DNA from: an uncultured Eremococcus sp.
GTDB taxonomy: Bacteria > Bacillota > Bacilli > Lactobacillales > Aerococcaceae
Assembly (NCBI GenBank): GCA_943914835.1
Contig: CALUDO010000002.1
Coordinates: forward strand, 46,174-110,173
DNA length: 64,000 nucleotides
Reading direction: 5' to 3'
Translations under genes and position numbers: made by a program
Shown: positions 62,626 to 64,000 of the stretch, piece after piece
How the letters are laid out: every line of letters begins with the position of its first letter
Numbering within the stretch: position 1 is the stretch's first letter
The notes under the pieces: model-generated
What the model was told of the DNA's origin: nothing
Seen by the model: the letters and a program-made list of their open reading frames with translations, nothing else
Databases searched by the model: none

Positions 62626-63558
62626 TTATTCAGATTCAGCATCTGATTCATTCGCTTCTTCATTAGAAGCTTGATCAGCAGAGGTTTCTCCATCATCCTT
62701 GGAGTCGCCTTCCTGGTAACCTTCCCAAGCAGGAACAGACCCTCCATTAGATGATTCCGTAATAATCTTAGCAATTTCTGGCGTTTGATAGAATTCAATC
62801 ACCTTAGCATATAAAGGATTATCCTTATCTTCGCTACGCGCGACAATAACATTCCGGTAAGAATCAGATAATTGATCAGGTTGGTCAGTATCTACAAAAA
62901 GGCCCTTATCTGGACTTAAGCCAGCATCCGTAGCATAGCCTGAATTAATAAAGGCCGCATCCACGTCTGGTAATGAAGCTGCCGTTTGCGAGGCATCCAA
63001 TTCAACGAGTTCTATATTCTTAGGATTATCGGTGATGTCCCCCACTTCTGGTAAAATCCCCGCCTCTTCATCAACTTTAATCAAACCAGCGATCTGTAAG
63101 GCAAGCAAAGCACGTCCACCATTGGTAGGATCATTAGGGATAGCTATCTGCGCTCCTTCAGGCAGGTCTTCAATCGACTGATACTTGTCCGAATATAGGG
63201 CTAACTTGGTCACCAAGGTGAAACCAATTGGCTCTAAGTCTCCTCCATTAGCTTCATTCCAGTTATCTAAATAGGCTACGTGTTGGAAGGCATTTAGATC
63301 AATTGACCCATCTTGGAGGGCTTGATTCGGCTGATTATAATCTGTGAAGAGAACAGTTTCAATGGTGATGCCCTCTTCCTTAGCTTTTTCAGAAACTGCG
63401 TCCCAGGTCTCTTTACTAGAATCCCCTACAACACCTACTTTTACTGTTTCACCCTCATAGTCAGAACCTTCTTCAGCAGCTACAAAAGCAACCGTACTTG
63501 TCAAAGATAGAAGGCCAGCCAAAGAGGTTAGTGTTAATTTCTTAATCCATTTTCTCAT
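62626..63558 (-). CDS. metQ: MetQ/NlpA-family binding protein, copy 1
   Basis: A 310-aa paralogue of the next gene, first in the T-box operon. It has a signal peptide (to about residue 28, VAAEEG) without lipobox, the family segments LFTDYNQPNQALQDGSIDLNAFQH and IPNDPTNGGRALLALQIAG, and an acidic C-terminal tail of about 30 residues (rich in Asp, Glu, Ser and Ala). The start at 63558 has AAGGAG upstream. No metN or metP is in the window after it. Confidence 0.93.
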   Translation of the reverse strand: MRKWIKKLTLTSLAGLLSLTSTVAFVAAEEGSDYEGETVKVGVVGDSSKETWDAVSEKAKEEGITIETVLFTDYNQPNQALQDGSIDLNAFQHVAYLDNWNEANGGDLEPIGFTLVTKLALYSDKYQSIEDLPEGAQIAIPNDPTNGGRALLALQIAGLIKVDEEAGILPEVGDITDNPKNIELVELDASQTAASLPDVDAAFINSGYATDAGLSPDKGLFVDTDQPDQLSDSYRNVIVARSEDKDNPLYAKVIEFYQTPEIAKIITESSNGGSVPAWEGYQEGDSKDDGETSADQASNEEANESDAESE

Positions 63559-63625
63559 AATTATCTCTCCTTCATAAAAATAAATTTACCAGTAAACATT
63601 GAGACACTTAACAGACAAGTCTCAA

Positions 63626-63922
63626 ACAAAAAACTCTCATCCTAGATAAAGGACGAGAGTTTCACTTCGTGTTACCACCTTTTTTGTTATTCCATCACTG
63701 AAATAACCTCTGCCAGTACGTAGCATCCTCCAAGAGTCAGGGCCAGATACTGGGTCATTGCTAACGGGTGCTTCCGTTCACCCTTATTGCTTAAGCATTC
63801 AGGATGACCGCTCAGTGGCCATTTTCGATCTGTCTTCACTCGCTTATTTCCACCAACCATAAGCTCTCTAAGCAGCTAAACAAATTTACTTTCCACGTCA
63901 AAGCGTTTAATATTTATCTGTT
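63626..63922 (-). ncRNA. Methionine T-box leader
   Basis: The minus-strand leader shows the T-box parts in order. Stem I carries GGTTGGTG. The specifier loop GA-ATG-C has the Met codon at 63798-63796. Stem II/III carries an ACGG/CCGT hairpin. The antiterminator T-box sequence GGTGGTAACACG lies at 63679-63668. A terminator follows (AACTCTC-TCC / GGA-GAGAGTT, then TTTTTT at about 63661-63626). Uncharged tRNA-Met should let transcription run on into metQ. It is the first control element of metQ-metQ-amidohydrolase. Confidence 0.9.
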
Positions 63923-63928
63923 GGATAC

Positions 63929-63957
63929 ATCATATATGATAAATAATCATTTGTCAA
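63929..63957 (-). promoter_or_regulatory. Promoter of the T-box operon
   Basis: TTGACA (63957-63952), 17-base spacer, TATGAT (63934-63929); consensus-strength. The sequence from here to the window end is AT-rich with no gene seen. Confidence 0.88.
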
Positions 63958-64000
63958 AGGTTTTGTTTAAAAAATTTTTATTTTTTAAAAATATTAGTTT

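Overview
The window reads as chromosome of a low-to-moderate-GC Gram-positive coccus of the order Lactobacillales. The best guess is family Aerococcaceae. That placement rests on gene content: walRK-yycHIJ, ddl-murF-cshA-acpS-alr, an rpoE delta subunit, zinc-free forms of S14 and L31, and AGGAGG-type ribosome binding sites with several TTG/GTG starts. It is inference, not a database match. No tRNA, rRNA, CRISPR array, insertion sequence or prophage was found.

Layout. 1-8.1 kb, minus strand: a cell-wall stress two-component locus walR-walK-yycH-yycI, then a DUF2207 membrane protein gene lying between yycI and yycJ, and the start of a ribokinase gene cut by the window edge. 8.2-12.8 kb: an L,D-transpeptidase with a candidate WalR box, an O-methyltransferase, a CNNM/CorC transporter-like protein and a CBS-pair protein. 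12.9-19.2 kb: a six-gene operon (binding protein, permease, ATPase, permease, GDPD-like phosphodiesterase, PHP-domain hydrolase) preceded by five TTTAC-type hexamers at 11-bp period, i.e. a PhoP-box array. 19.3-27.5 kb: envelope and housekeeping genes (glyoxalase-II-like MBL protein, alr, acpS, cshA, murF, ddl, an unknown protein, lemA).

27.6-36.6 kb: mixed small units (LOG phosphoribohydrolase, YxjI-like protein, efp, HD protein, Zur-boxed rpsN, pgeF, NUDIX, polysaccharide deacetylase, yqeY, an ECF S component, a GntR-controlled ABC exporter). 36.7-41.3 kb: pseudouridine catabolism (psuK-psuG), a frameshifted cupin gene, an LLM oxidoreductase and a B3/4-domain gene broken by one stop codon. 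41.4-46.6 kb: a five-gene peptide/nickel-type ABC importer behind a perfect 8-4-8 palindrome. 46.7-48.7 kb: an NMO/FabK-type flavoprotein and a gene graveyard holding only the C-terminal ends of a GH1 glycosidase, an apparent ROK kinase and a DeoR regulator.

48.8-60.3 kb: rpmE2, a PC4-like protein, a YbaK-type deacylase, murA, a stand-alone HEPN-motif protein resembling the nuclease half of Csm6 with a divergent Rho-N/SAP-like gene, trkA-trkH, fba, rpoE, a DUF1934 protein, a lipoyl/octanoyl transferase and an HD phosphohydrolase. 60.4-64 kb: a methionine T-box leader driving two tandem metQ genes and an M20 amidohydrolase.

The signals I consider most worth follow-up are the Pho-boxed organophosphate operon, the orphan HEPN protein, the Zur box on rpsN, the Met T-box operon without its own ATPase or permease, and the fact that all four ABC binding proteins in the window lack a lipobox cysteine.
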